A stretch of DNA of 39,000 bases from Pseudomonadota bacterium (GCA_021782995.1 JAJXUI010000027.1:1-39000); one strand, 5' to 3'. Numbered from the stretch's first letter, positions 20,865-29,782 are shown. The notes: generated by a model from the letters alone, not told the origin. Numbers and translations are program-made.

Positions 20865-22397
20865 ATGGTTAAATTGCAATCCAGTCATTCTAAAAACATG
20901 CACAAACAAAAAGTCGATGTCCTGCTGGTTGGCGCAGGCGTGATGAGCGCAACCCTGGGCATGCTGCTCACCCGTCTTGATCCAGCCCTGAAAATCGTCA
21001 TGGTGGAGCGGCTGGGCAAGGTTGCCCATGAAAGCACGCACAGCCTGAACAATGCCGGCACCGGCCATGCCGGTTACTGCGAGCTGAATTACACGCCACA
21101 ACGGGCCGATGGCAGCGTCGATATCAGCAAGGCGCTGAAGATCAATGCCGGCTTCGAAGTGTCGCTGCAATTCTGGTCCTGGCTGGTGGAGCAAGGTGTA
21201 TTGCCAGCCTCCCATGAATTCATCAATGCGATCCCGCACCAGAGCTTTGTCTGGGGCGACAAGGATGTGGATTTCCTGCGCAAGCGTTTCGAGCTGCTGC
21301 ACAAGCATCACCTGTTTGAAGAAATGCAGTACAGCGAAGACCATGCCAAGCTGGAAAAATGGATGCCGCTGGTGATGTCCCGGCGCGACGCCGGGCAGAA
21401 AGTTGCAGCGACGCAGGTCAATCATGGCTCCGATATCGATTTCGGTTCGCTGACCCGCCACATGATCAAGGCACTTAAGCAGCACCATTCCTTCGAACTG
21501 CTGCTGAAACATGACATCAACGGCCTGAAGCAGCAGGCAAACGGACACTGGAAAGTCACCGTGGATGATCTGCACAACAAGGAAACCAGGCAGATCGAAG
21601 CAGCTTTCGTGTTCCTCGGCGCAGGTGGCGGCGCCTTGCCCTTGCTGCAGAAAACCGGACTGCCGGAGGCCAGGGGCTATGGCGGCTTCCCGGTCAGCGG
21701 CCAGTGGCTGATCTGCAAGAACCCGGACATCGTGAAAAAGCATCACACCAAGGTATATGGCAAGGCCCCCACCGGCGCCCCACCGATGTCCGTACCCCAC
21801 CTCGACGCACGCATCATCGATGGCAAACCCGCGCTGCTGTTTGGCCCCTATGCCGGCTTTACCACCAAATTCCTGAAGGAAGGCTCCATTTTTGACCTTT
21901 TCAGCTCGGTGAAACCGTCCAACCTGAAGCCGATGATGTCCGTCGCCTTCGACAACATGGACCTGACACGCTACCTGATCAAGGGCGCATTGCAGTCACA
22001 CAAGGAACGCGTTGCGGCGCTGCAGGATTTTTATGCAAGCGCCAAGGAATCCGAATGGAAGCTCGAGGACGCAGGTCACCGCGTGCAGATCATCAAGCAG
22101 TGCAAGAGCAAGGGCGGCCGGCTGGAATTCGGCACCGAAATCATCACCGCCAGGGATGGCACCCTGGCCTCATTGCTTGGCGCTTCTCCTGGTGCATCCA
22201 TTTCTGTCCAGGCCATGCTGGAAGTGCTGGAGCGCTGCTTCAAAAAGCAGATGCACAGCAGCGAATGGAAAAGCCAGCTGCACACCATGATTCCTTCATT
22301 TGGCATTTCACTGGATGATGACGTGGCATTGCTGCACGAAGTGCGCAAACGCACACGCAAGATACTGGGGCTGGATTTCAAGGGCACCGCCATCTGA
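20865..22397 (+). CDS. mqo: Malate:quinone oxidoreductase
   Basis: A peripheral membrane FAD enzyme that oxidises malate to oxaloacetate and passes electrons to quinone, replacing or supplementing NAD-malate dehydrogenase in the citric acid cycle. The FAD-binding glycine motif is VDVLLVGAGVMSATLGMLL, followed by HSLNNAGTGHAGYCELNYTP. The C-terminus has PSFGISLDDD and a long Mqo-type helical end. The start is uncertain. ATG 20865 has AGGAG 13 bases upstream. ATG 20898 (MHKQKVDVLL) lacks a ribosome site but matches where homologues begin. The product is 510 or 499 residues. Confidence 0.95.
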   Translation: MVKLQSSHSKNMHKQKVDVLLVGAGVMSATLGMLLTRLDPALKIVMVERLGKVAHESTHSLNNAGTGHAGYCELNYTPQRADGSVDISKALKINAGFEVSLQFWSWLVEQGVLPASHEFINAIPHQSFVWGDKDVDFLRKRFELLHKHHLFEEMQYSEDHAKLEKWMPLVMSRRDAGQKVAATQVNHGSDIDFGSLTRHMIKALKQHHSFELLLKHDINGLKQQANGHWKVTVDDLHNKETRQIEAAFVFLGAGGGALPLLQKTGLPEARGYGGFPVSGQWLICKNPDIVKKHHTKVYGKAPTGAPPMSVPHLDARIIDGKPALLFGPYAGFTTKFLKEGSIFDLFSSVKPSNLKPMMSVAFDNMDLTRYLIKGALQSHKERVAALQDFYASAKESEWKLEDAGHRVQIIKQCKSKGGRLEFGTEIITARDGTLASLLGASPGASISVQAMLEVLERCFKKQMHSSEWKSQLHTMIPSFGISLDDDVALLHEVRKRTRKILGLDFKGTAI

Positions 22398-22570
22398 TCC
22401 GCTTGCCACCTGCATTTGCATCCCGTGACCGCCTTTGGGCAAAATAAACAGACCATTTATCACGTTGGATATAGTACATTTCTCCTAAATTCAATTAACC
22501 TTGCCGCCTCAAGGTGAATGGGCATATACAGAAGCCAAACATTAACGCCTTGATTTTAAAAGGAGATTTT

Positions 22571-23767
22571 ATGAGTATTGCGCGTTTGAAGTTGTTCCTG
22601 TTGTTGTTCAGCCTGCTGCCAATCGCTGCACACAGCCTCGAGCTGGTCGGGGTAGGCCGCCATGTTCCCTCACAGCTGTTTGATGACTGGGCCAAACAAT
22701 TTTCCGCGCAAAACGAAACCATCACCATCAAGTACCAGATCACCAGTCCGGCCGACATCGTCAAGCTGATCGAGGAAGACCGCGCCGATTTTGCCGATAC
22801 CGATACACCTTTCAGCAAGTCAGAACTGGATGCCAAAGGCATTACCCAGTTTCCATACATGTTCACCGCGATTACGCCTGTCATCAATATCCCGGGCATC
22901 TTCACCAGCCAGCTGAGGCTGGATGGCAGCACACTCGCCGCGATTTACCTGGGCAAGATTACGCGCTGGAATGATCCTGCACTGGTCGCGCTTAACCCCA
23001 AACTGCAATTGCCGGACGAAGCCATCCAGGTCGTTCATGGCAATGCCCAGGCCAGCGGTACCTTCCCCATCAGCAATTACCTGTCCAAGGTCAGTAGCGA
23101 ATGGAAAAGCAAAGTTGGTGATGGCGCAGTCGTGAACTGGCCTACCGGCACCGCCCTGCCCAGCGAACTGGGCATTGGTGATTTTGTAAAAAACACCCCC
23201 TACTCCATCGGCTATACCGAAATTTCCTATGCCAGGAAACACAACATCAACTATGTACAGATGCAGAACAAGGATGGACGCTTTGTCAGCCCGCACACCG
23301 GCAGCGTGGAAAGCTCATTGCAACTGGTCAAGTGGAAATCGAGCAACGGCTTCTGTGAAGATACTGCCGACGCCGGCGGCTTCAACAGCTGGCCGATCGT
23401 CTCGGTGTCATACCTGATCATCAACAAGACCTCGAAAGATATCCCGCGCCGCCTTTCCCTGCTCAAGTTCATCAGCTGGGATATCGGGCAGGGCGACATC
23501 ATTGCCACCAATCTTGACTTCATGCCGATCAACCGCAGCATCCTGCCGCTGATCCGTGGCGCCTGGAATGACACACCGCTGACCATCGAAGGCGGCGTCG
23601 TGGTCGACGCAAAACAGGTTAACGAAATGCGCAGTGGCAAAGTCCTCATCGTAGACGCCAGGGTGGCACGTGAATACGAAGAGTCGCACATCCCCGGCGC
23701 ACTCAGCATTCCTTACGCCGAAAAAAGTGAAAAATCCGCCAACTTCAATCCCCAGGCCGATCAATGA
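22571..23767 (+). CDS. PstS-like periplasmic binding protein fused to the start of a rhodanese domain (interrupted)
   Basis: The frame from ATG 22571 (AGGAGA upstream) to TGA 23765 encodes 398 residues: a signal peptide ending in AAHS, a PstS-like solute-binding domain, and the first half of a rhodanese domain from about residue 345 (VLIVDARVAREYEESHIPGA). PstS resemblance is clear in YLGKITRWNDPALVALNPKL, YLSKVSSEWKSKVGDGAVVNWPTG and NTPYSIGYTEISYA. Residues that hold phosphate in true PstS are changed: the usual HRSDGSGT loop reads HGNAQASGT, and the GKGNEGV-like stretch is replaced. The ligand is therefore probably not phosphate. Translation would end before the rhodanese cysteine. Confidence 0.8.
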   Translation: MSIARLKLFLLLFSLLPIAAHSLELVGVGRHVPSQLFDDWAKQFSAQNETITIKYQITSPADIVKLIEEDRADFADTDTPFSKSELDAKGITQFPYMFTAITPVINIPGIFTSQLRLDGSTLAAIYLGKITRWNDPALVALNPKLQLPDEAIQVVHGNAQASGTFPISNYLSKVSSEWKSKVGDGAVVNWPTGTALPSELGIGDFVKNTPYSIGYTEISYARKHNINYVQMQNKDGRFVSPHTGSVESSLQLVKWKSSNGFCEDTADAGGFNSWPIVSVSYLIINKTSKDIPRRLSLLKFISWDIGQGDIIATNLDFMPINRSILPLIRGAWNDTPLTIEGGVVVDAKQVNEMRSGKVLIVDARVAREYEESHIPGALSIPYAEKSEKSANFNPQADQ

Positions 23768-23980
23768 GACCTGAGCAAGCTGCCTGCAAACAAGGATACT
23801 CCGCTCGTGTTCTACTGCAACGCCGGCGCTTGCTGGAAAGGCTACAAGGCAGCGGTTGTCGCGATCCGCGCCGGTTACAGGAAAGTGCACTGGTTCCGCG
23901 GTGGCCTGCCTGCCTGGCAAGCCAGGAGCTATCCCGTTGATACCTCGATCGCCGCCGGTAGCGCAAAACCCAAGTCCTGA
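23768..23980 (+). pseudogene. Rest of the rhodanese domain, in frame after a TGA
   Basis: Directly after the TGA at 23765-23767 the same frame continues for 70 codons to TGA 23978. It reads DLSKLPANKDTPLVFYCNAG and then the rest of a rhodanese fold, including VHWFRGGLPAWQA. The active-site cysteine loop (YCNAGACWKGYKAA) would be residue 416 of a 469-residue fusion. Sequence quality of the fold on both sides is high, so the stop looks recent, or is a sequencing error, or is read through. No start codon with a ribosome site precedes this part. Confidence 0.75.
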
Positions 23981-23990
23981 TGCCATTCCT

Positions 23991-24020
23991 GCCATTTCCC
24001 GGTTGCATGCGGGAAATGGC
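23991..24020 (+). terminator. Hairpin after the PstS-rhodanese gene
   Basis: GCCATTTCCCG pairs with CGGGAAATGGC around an 8-base loop, 11 bases after the downstream TGA. Only a few T residues follow (CTTAG), so it is a weaker terminator candidate. Its position supports 23980 as the original gene end. Confidence 0.65.
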
Positions 24021-24089
24021 CTTAGCCCACCACCAAAGATGATGACTTCGCGTCACATTTCCGCAACGAATTCAGAATTATGCAATATT

Positions 24090-24114
24090 AACGAGTTATA
24101 ATATCTCGTTTTTT
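24090..24114 (+). promoter_or_regulatory. -10-like TATAAT inside an inverted repeat
   Basis: AACGAG (24090-24095) and CTCGTT (24105-24110) flank TTATAATAT, which holds a perfect TATAAT at 24097-24102. It lies 63 bp upstream of the FabMG-like ATG, so it may be that gene's promoter covered by an operator. CTCGTTTTTT also gives a run of T after the stem, so a terminator for the upstream gene is an alternative reading. No good -35 was found. Confidence 0.4.
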
Positions 24115-24164
24115 GGGCGCGCCCATTAAAAAATATATAACATATTCAAGCACTTGGAGCACTC

Positions 24165-25484
24165 ATGACCGCATTGACCCCGTTGAGAAACATTCCGCAA
24201 GTCAATATTTTCCGCAAAGGCGACGTATTTGTACTGTTTGGCGAACTGTTCGGACGCGGCTATGCCAATGGCCTGGTCGACGAGGCGCGCAAAGCCGGCA
24301 TGACGATTTATGGCATCACCGTAGGCCGCCGCAATGAAGACGGCAGCCTGCGCGCGCTGACTGACGAAGAACTGGCTACCGCCGAAGCCAACCTTGGCGG
24401 CAAGATTTTCAACGTGCCACTGATGGCCGGTTTCGATCTCGATGCGCCTGCAGGCACCCCAACCCCCACCGACATGATCAGCGAAATGACGCTGAAAAGC
24501 TGGCAGACTGACACACTGGATTTCACCCATATCGAAAAGTGCCGCGAAGTCGGCGTCAGGCGCTTCAAGGATGCCGTCGCGAAAGTGATGTCCGAACTGG
24601 AAGGCAAGATCAAGGACGGCAGCAATGTATTCTTCGCACATACGATGGCGGGCGGCATCCCCAAGGTAAAAGTGTTCCTCGCCATTGCCAACCGCATCTA
24701 CAAGGGCCGCGGCGAACGCTTCCAGTCTTCACGCACGCTGGTGGACAGCGACTTAGGCCGCCTGATCCTGATGAACTTCAATGAAGTGACTGCCAACACC
24801 TTCAAGTACCTGATCGAAGGCACTGCGGCCATCCGCAGCCGTATGGAAAAAACCGGCGGCCAGGTTCGCTATACCGCCTATGGTTACCACGGCACCGAAA
24901 TCCTGATCGACGGCAAATACCAGTGGCAGACCTATACCAACTACACCCAGGGCCAGGCCAAGATGTTGCTGGAACAAAATGCGGAGCAGGCCTGGGCGCA
25001 GGGCGTAAAAGCCACCGTATTCAACTGCCCGGAGATCCGCACCAACTCTTCCGACATCTTTGTCGGTGTTGAGCTGTCCCTGTTCCCGCTGCTCACCGCA
25101 CTGAAGCAGGAGGGCGGTGGTGCCTGGGCAGATGCACAATGGAACGCCTGCCAGTCCTTGCTGCAACCGGGCAACTCGCTGGAAGACTTGCTGAAGCGCA
25201 TCGAGGACTACAACGTCAGTGACACGATGAAAACCTTCCGCAACTACGCTGCCTGGCCAATGGACAACACCGCAGCGCTTGCCGACCTGATGATAGGTAC
25301 ATCGGACGCCATCACAGACATGCATGTGGACCGCAAGGCATTGATCACCGACCACCTGAGTGCACTGGTGCTGGAAGGTACCGGCCCCCTGATGTTCCAT
25401 GAAGCCTCCGCACCCGCCTCACCGGTGCTGTGGCTGAACCACGACATCATTGCAAAGCAGCTGGCCCTTATTCATAGCAAATAA
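24165..25484 (+). CDS. FabMG-like protein, putative enoyl-ACP reductase family
   Basis: A 439-residue soluble protein with no close match to the classical fatty-acid enzymes. Its start VFVLFGELFGRGYANGLVDEARKAGMTIYGITVGRR has the glycine-rich turn and following helix of a Rossmann nucleotide site. YTAYGYHGTEILIDGKYQW contains a possible Tyr/Lys catalytic pair. From memory it resembles proteins labelled enoyl-ACP reductase FabMG family, named after a metagenomic triclosan-tolerant enzyme. I cannot verify this here. It is flanked by a possible promoter and a clear terminator, so it is a single-gene unit. Confidence 0.55.
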   Translation: MTALTPLRNIPQVNIFRKGDVFVLFGELFGRGYANGLVDEARKAGMTIYGITVGRRNEDGSLRALTDEELATAEANLGGKIFNVPLMAGFDLDAPAGTPTPTDMISEMTLKSWQTDTLDFTHIEKCREVGVRRFKDAVAKVMSELEGKIKDGSNVFFAHTMAGGIPKVKVFLAIANRIYKGRGERFQSSRTLVDSDLGRLILMNFNEVTANTFKYLIEGTAAIRSRMEKTGGQVRYTAYGYHGTEILIDGKYQWQTYTNYTQGQAKMLLEQNAEQAWAQGVKATVFNCPEIRTNSSDIFVGVELSLFPLLTALKQEGGGAWADAQWNACQSLLQPGNSLEDLLKRIEDYNVSDTMKTFRNYAAWPMDNTAALADLMIGTSDAITDMHVDRKALITDHLSALVLEGTGPLMFHEASAPASPVLWLNHDIIAKQLALIHSK

Positions 25485-25509
25485 CTGCCTGCCGCATCTC
25501 TGTATCAGC

Positions 25510-25540
25510 AAGACCCGCATGCAGGTGCTGCGGGTCTTTT
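25510..25540 (+). terminator. Rho-independent terminator
   Basis: AAGACCCGCA (25510-25519) pairs with TGCGGGTCTT (25529-25538) around a 9-base loop, followed by TT and then GATTT. It sits 25 bp after the FabMG-like stop codon. Confidence 0.88.
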
Positions 25541-25571
25541 GATTTGGCAATACATAAAACAGGAATCACAC

Positions 25572-25913
25572 ATGAGTACACTGCCACCCTGCCCAAAATG
25601 CAATTCTGCCTATGCCTATGAAGACGGTGACATGCTGATCTGCCCCGAGTGCGCGCATGAGTGGCCCAAAAATGCAGATGCTGAAGTTGCCGAGACCGGG
25701 CTCAATATCAAGGATGCCAATGGCACGCCCTTGCAGGATGGGGACACCGTCACCGTGATCAAGGACCTCAAGGTGAAGGGCTCCTCACAGGTGGTCAAGG
25801 TCGGCACCAAGGTCAAGAACATACGCCTGGTAGAAGGCGATCACGATATCGACTGCAAGATCGATGGCTTTGGCGCGATGAAGCTGAAATCGGAGTTTGT
25901 AAAAAAGGCTTGA
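25572..25913 (+). CDS. YjdM/PhnA-family zinc-ribbon protein
   Basis: A 113-residue protein with an N-terminal zinc ribbon ([25 protein letters not shown], four cysteines) and a C-terminal KOW/SH3-like domain ([26 protein letters not shown]). This is the complete YjdM layout, also called PhnA in older naming although it is not the phosphonoacetate hydrolase. The function is unclear. The ATG at 25572 has AGGAA upstream. An in-frame ATG at 25539 would place the start within the terminator and adds no family sequence. Confidence 0.92.
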   Translation: MSTLPPCPKCNSAYAYEDGDMLICPECAHEWPKNADAEVAETGLNIKDANGTPLQDGDTVTVIKDLKVKGSSQVVKVGTKVKNIRLVEGDHDIDCKIDGFGAMKLKSEFVKKA

Positions 25914-25931
25914 TCCCGGCAAAACCTGTCC

Positions 25932-26594
25932 TCACCCGCCGCTGCCTGCTGATGCAGCCTTGAGCGGCGCAGCGGAATAGGGGCAAACGCCCTGCAGGAA
26001 CAGCGGAAATATTTTTTCCGCTTGCTGCAACATCGCGCGTTTGCTGCCATAGATGCTCGCCTGCATCACCAGACCCTGCACCATGCCGATATACAGGATG
26101 GCCGCACTTTGCAGATCGACATCGTCACGCACTTCGCCGGCCTGCTGCGCCTGCTCAAGCAGGGCCATGATGCGCTTTTCGTAACCTTCCACCAGTTGCT
26201 GCATCAGTTGCCGCAACTTGCCATGCCTGCTGTGCTGCAATTCCGAAAACAGGATGCGCGGGACCGACGGGTGCTTGCTGACAAAGGCGATATGCGCGAC
26301 ATACATGCGACGGATCGCATCCAGCGGTCCCCGTGCGTCCGCCGTTGCTTTTTCCAGCGTCTGCATCAGATGCTCGCGTATCCAGTTCATCACCGCCAGC
26401 CAGATTTCATCCTTGCTTGCGAAGTGCCTGAAAATTGCACCCTGCGTCAGGTTCATCACCTGTGCCATTTCCTGCGTGGTAATGCTGCCCACATCCTTTT
26501 CCTCGGCCAGCGCCACTGCAGCGCGGATGATTTCACCCTGCCGCTCTTCGGAAGACAGCCGCTTTTTTGAGGCTTCCTGAGCAACTGGTTTCAT
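25932..26594 (-). CDS. TetR/AcrR-family transcriptional regulator
   Basis: A 220-residue repressor-type protein. The N-terminal helix-turn-helix reads IIRAAVALAEEKDVGSITTQEMAQVMNLTQGAIFRHFASKDEIW, as in TetR proteins. The C-terminal helical ligand-binding part includes ILFSELQHSRHGKLRQL and a dimerisation end. The ATG at 26594 follows AGGAGA by 5 bases. An upstream start at 26651 is unlikely. It is the last gene on the strand of the adaptor-permease-ATPase operon and is its likely local regulator. Confidence 0.9.
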   Translation of the reverse strand: MKPVAQEASKKRLSSEERQGEIIRAAVALAEEKDVGSITTQEMAQVMNLTQGAIFRHFASKDEIWLAVMNWIREHLMQTLEKATADARGPLDAIRRMYVAHIAFVSKHPSVPRILFSELQHSRHGKLRQLMQQLVEGYEKRIMALLEQAQQAGEVRDDVDLQSAAILYIGMVQGLVMQASIYGSKRAMLQQAEKIFPLFLQGVCPYSAAPLKAASAGSGG

Positions 26595-26648
26595 GCGGTC
26601 TCCTGATATTTCAAAATTCATCTGATATCTGCAGATCCATAACAAATG

Positions 26649-26662
26649 CACTGTATCCAGTG
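26649..26662. promoter_or_regulatory. Palindrome upstream of tetR
   Basis: CACTG-TATC-CAGTG is a perfect 5-bp inverted repeat 55 bp before the TetR start and 17 bp after the ATPase stop. It could be an autoregulatory operator. It does not resemble the palindrome found upstream of the adaptor gene. Confidence 0.35.
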
Positions 26663-26678
26663 TTAAATCAACAGATGG

Positions 26679-27386
26679 TTAAACTTCTCGCCCCTCCCCT
26701 GCCTCTTCATAGGTACGCCCATCACGAATGTGGTAGATGCGCCTGAAGGTGGGGATGATTTTTTCATCGTGCGTCACGACGATGATCGCCGTCTCGTATT
26801 GCTGCGCCATCTGGTTAAGCATGCGCACCACCGCGAGCGCGCGCTCACTGTCCAATGGCGCGGTCGGCTCGTCGGCGAGAATGACCGGCGGATGGTTGGC
26901 CAGCGCCCTCGCGATCGACACGCGCTGCTGCTCACCGCCGGACAGCTGCGACACGGCGGCGCGCGCGCGATGCCCTACGTCCAGCGCATTCAGCAATTCC
27001 AGCGCACGGCTGCGCGCACCGGCATCCGGCATGCCCGCCAGCATGGGCAACAGCGCCACATTGTCGGTCACATCGAGAAAGGGGATCAGGTAGGGTGCCT
27101 GGAACACAAAACCGATGCGGTCGCGCCGCAACACGCGCAGGTCGTCAATTTTCCAGGCCGCGTCATAAATTACCTGCCCGCCCAGTATCATGCGGCCGGA
27201 GGTAGGCTCGGTCACCGCACCCAGGCATTTCAGCAGCGTGCTCTTGCCGGAGCCACTGGGGCCGACCAGCCCAACGACTTCACCGGGCCAGATGGTCATG
27301 TCCACCCCTTTCAGGGCATCGACCGCAGTTTCCCCTTCGCCATAGCGCTTGGTCAGGTTTTCGATTTGTATCGCCGGCAGCGTCAT
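26679..27386 (-). CDS. ABC transporter ATP-binding protein (MacB/LolD type)
   Basis: A 235-residue ATPase that powers the adjacent FtsX-type permease. Walker A GPSGSGKST is at residues 42-50, the Q-loop is in IGFVFQAPYLIPFLDV, the signature is LSGGEQQR, Walker B is VILADEPTAPLD and the switch His is in IVVTHDE. Length and motifs fit the LolD/MacB/DevA group. The ATG at 27386 has GGAGG upstream and lies 4 bases after the permease stop, so it is the third gene of the operon. Confidence 0.95.
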   Translation of the reverse strand: MTLPAIQIENLTKRYGEGETAVDALKGVDMTIWPGEVVGLVGPSGSGKSTLLKCLGAVTEPTSGRMILGGQVIYDAAWKIDDLRVLRRDRIGFVFQAPYLIPFLDVTDNVALLPMLAGMPDAGARSRALELLNALDVGHRARAAVSQLSGGEQQRVSIARALANHPPVILADEPTAPLDSERALAVVRMLNQMAQQYETAIIVVTHDEKIIPTFRRIYHIRDGRTYEEAGEGREV

Positions 27387-27390
27387 CGTC

Positions 27391-28584
27391 TTATCCTCCA
27401 ATGGCCGTGGCGGGATCGATGCGCAGTGCGGCACGGATGGCAAAAGTGCTGGCCAGCGCACACATCAGCATCACCAGCACAAATCCCCGCACCGCATCAC
27501 CCGGCAACAGCAGCACATATTTGGGAAACAGCGGCGCCCACAATGTTGCCGACAATTTGCCCACGACAAATCCGATCAGGCCCAGGCCCAGCGCCTGCTG
27601 CAGGATCATGCCGCTGATCGTGTGGTTGGTTGCACCGATCAGCTTCAGCACCGCGATCTCGCGGATCTTGCCCAGCGTCATGGTGTAGATGATGAAAGCG
27701 ACAATGGCGGCGCTGACCATCGCCAGTATTACAAGGAACATGAAAATCTGTTTGGCGGATGTGGCGATCAGCCGCGCCACCAGGATGTTCTCCATCTGTG
27801 CCCGGTTATAAACCTGCAAGTGCTGCCAGCGTCTTATCCCCTGCGCCACCGCCTGCACGTCGGCATCCGGTCGCAGCCTGAGCAGCACCGCATTGACGAA
27901 ATGGCTGGTTACCTGGCTGGCCTGTACGGCTTCCAGCAGGCCCGGCACACCGGGGCGGTTGAAGACCGGATTGGCGGCAGTGCGCGCGCGCTCGTTGAGC
28001 AGGGCATCGTTATCCTTGAGGAATTGCACCTCCTGCGCATCCTTCAGCGGAATGAACAGCATCGGGTCGCCGCTGGAGGACACCATGCGGCGCGTCAACC
28101 CCACCACCGTGTAATCATGACGCCGGATGCGCACCTGTTCGCCCAGCGCAAAGCCGGTCTTGATATCGGCCAGCGCCTCGTAATGCGCGCGTACAACGGG
28201 CCGCCCCGCAATGAGGAAAGGCGGTTCGCCCGGCTTGCCCGGTTCAAACCCCACCAGCATCACGCGCGACTCGCGGCCGCCCTGGTTGACCTGCAGGGTG
28301 AGGTAAGTCACGTTCCCCGCTTCAGCCACCCCCGGCTGCCCCAGCAGTTCGCGTGCCACATCGTCGCGCACGCTGGAGGGTTCTGCGTAAGGCCCCAGCG
28401 TATCCTGCTGCACCACCCACAGGTCGGCGCCGGTGTTGTCTATCATCACCTCGGCATCGTCGACCATGCCGCGGTATACGCCCGCCATGGTCAGCGTGAC
28501 ACCGATGAGCAGGCCCAGCCCCATGCCGGTGAACACGAACTTGCCCCAGCTGTGCACGATGTCACGGCCGGCGAGATTGATCAC
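27391..28584 (-). CDS. ABC transporter permease (FtsX/DevC type)
   Basis: A 397-residue inner-membrane protein with one N-terminal helix (FTGMGLGLLIGVTLTMAGVY), a large periplasmic domain of about 220 residues and three C-terminal helices with the FtsX core (MTLGKIREIAVLKLIGATNHTI). This is the MacB/DevC layout. The start is GTG at 28584, which overlaps the adaptor's TGA (GTGA), a coupling signature. With the adaptor and ATPase it should form a tripartite pump expelling a compound or exporting a lipid-like molecule. The substrate is unknown. Confidence 0.9.
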   Translation of the reverse strand: MINLAGRDIVHSWGKFVFTGMGLGLLIGVTLTMAGVYRGMVDDAEVMIDNTGADLWVVQQDTLGPYAEPSSVRDDVARELLGQPGVAEAGNVTYLTLQVNQGGRESRVMLVGFEPGKPGEPPFLIAGRPVVRAHYEALADIKTGFALGEQVRIRRHDYTVVGLTRRMVSSSGDPMLFIPLKDAQEVQFLKDNDALLNERARTAANPVFNRPGVPGLLEAVQASQVTSHFVNAVLLRLRPDADVQAVAQGIRRWQHLQVYNRAQMENILVARLIATSAKQIFMFLVILAMVSAAIVAFIIYTMTLGKIREIAVLKLIGATNHTISGMILQQALGLGLIGFVVGKLSATLWAPLFPKYVLLLPGDAVRGFVLVMLMCALASTFAIRAALRIDPATAIGG

Positions 28585-29756
28585 GGCTTGCCCCGCACGA
28601 TGGCATCCACGCGCTTCACTTTCAGCCCGGCGCTGAGCGGCTGCTGGCTGTAGACAATCACCTCGTCGCCTGCCGCCAGCCCGTCGAGTATCTGCGTCTG
28701 TCCGGCCAGTGTGGCAATGCCTGCCTGCACCGGGCGGAATTGCGCACGCCCCGCCTGCACCACCCACACACCCTGTTGCTGGTCATGCAGCTTGACCGCC
28801 GCGCTGGGCACCGACAGTACGTTTTTCAACAGCGGCAATTTGATGGTCACCTCCGCCAGGTCGCCTATCGTTGCCGCCTTGGACGGCGCGGCAAACGCCA
28901 CATCCACCATGCGCTCTTCGGTGATGGCGTCGCTCACCAGCTCGACCCGCTGCACGATGCCGGGTATCGCGGCCTGCGCCTGCGAGCGCAGCACGATATC
29001 GGCGCCTTGCCCCTTGCGCACCAGCCCGGCCTGCTTCTGTTCAATGCGCGTCTTCACCCACAGGCTGTCCGGCGCCACCACCTGCAGGATGGCCTGGCCC
29101 GCCACCACCGTGGTGCCGGGCTCGGCCAGGCGAGCGGTCACGATGCCATCCACCGGGCTGAGCAACCGGGTTTGCGCACGCAGGCGGCTTACCGCATGCG
29201 CATCCGAATTCACGCGCGCATGCTCCAGCTGTGCGGCATGCAGCGCGGCAGTCGCGGCCGCCTCGGCGGAAAGCGCTGCATTCTTGTCATGCAGCTTGGC
29301 ATCCAGCATTTCCTGGCTGACATACCCGCCGGCACGCAAGCCATCCAGCCGCGCATAGGATGCCGTGGCCGTGCGCGCGCGGCTTTGCGCCTCAGCCAGC
29401 TGTGCCTCCGCCACCCGGATGTTATCGGCGGCACGTTCGGCCGCCTGCTGGCTGCTCGTTGCGCGCGCATCCAGATCAACCGGGTCGAGTTCCACCAGCA
29501 GCTGGCCTGCCTTCACCGTATCGCCCTGGTCAACCTGCACCCGGGCAATGCGGCTGACGGTGAGCGGCGCGATACTATAGTTGCGCCGCGCTTCAACACT
29601 GCCCACGCCAAACACCGCGTTCGGCAAATCGCCAGTACTTGCCCGGGTTACCGTCACTTTTACCGCAGACAACGGTCCTTGCGTGGTGAATACCCAGGCA
29701 AAGGCAACAGCCACCATCACCCCCATGAAAATCAACCTGATCTGGAATTTCGCCAT
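28581..29756 (-). CDS. Periplasmic adaptor (HlyD/MacA-like) of an ABC efflux system
   Basis: A 391-residue membrane fusion protein anchored by an N-terminal helix (LIFMGVMVAVAFAWVF). The lipoyl-like halves are SRIARVQVDQGDTVKAGQLLVELDP and the matching LLSPVDGIVTARLAEPGTTVVAGQAI. A long coiled-coil hairpin lies between them (about residues 95-195). Beta-barrel and membrane-proximal domains follow. It bridges the permease to an outer-membrane channel not encoded here. It is the first gene of the operon and its promoter overlaps an operator-like palindrome. Confidence 0.93.
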   Translation of the reverse strand: MAKFQIRLIFMGVMVAVAFAWVFTTQGPLSAVKVTVTRASTGDLPNAVFGVGSVEARRNYSIAPLTVSRIARVQVDQGDTVKAGQLLVELDPVDLDARATSSQQAAERAADNIRVAEAQLAEAQSRARTATASYARLDGLRAGGYVSQEMLDAKLHDKNAALSAEAAATAALHAAQLEHARVNSDAHAVSRLRAQTRLLSPVDGIVTARLAEPGTTVVAGQAILQVVAPDSLWVKTRIEQKQAGLVRKGQGADIVLRSQAQAAIPGIVQRVELVSDAITEERMVDVAFAAPSKAATIGDLAEVTIKLPLLKNVLSVPSAAVKLHDQQQGVWVVQAGRAQFRPVQAGIATLAGQTQILDGLAAGDEVIVYSQQPLSAGLKVKRVDAIVRGKP

Positions 29757-29782
29757 TGCCGCCCTTCCGCCGCCTCGAACAA

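Noticed and set aside
23765..23800. TGA in the PstS-rhodanese gene as a selenocysteine codon
   Set aside because: No stable hairpin with the expected loop was seen 15-25 bases downstream, and rhodanese homologues do not use selenocysteine at that place.
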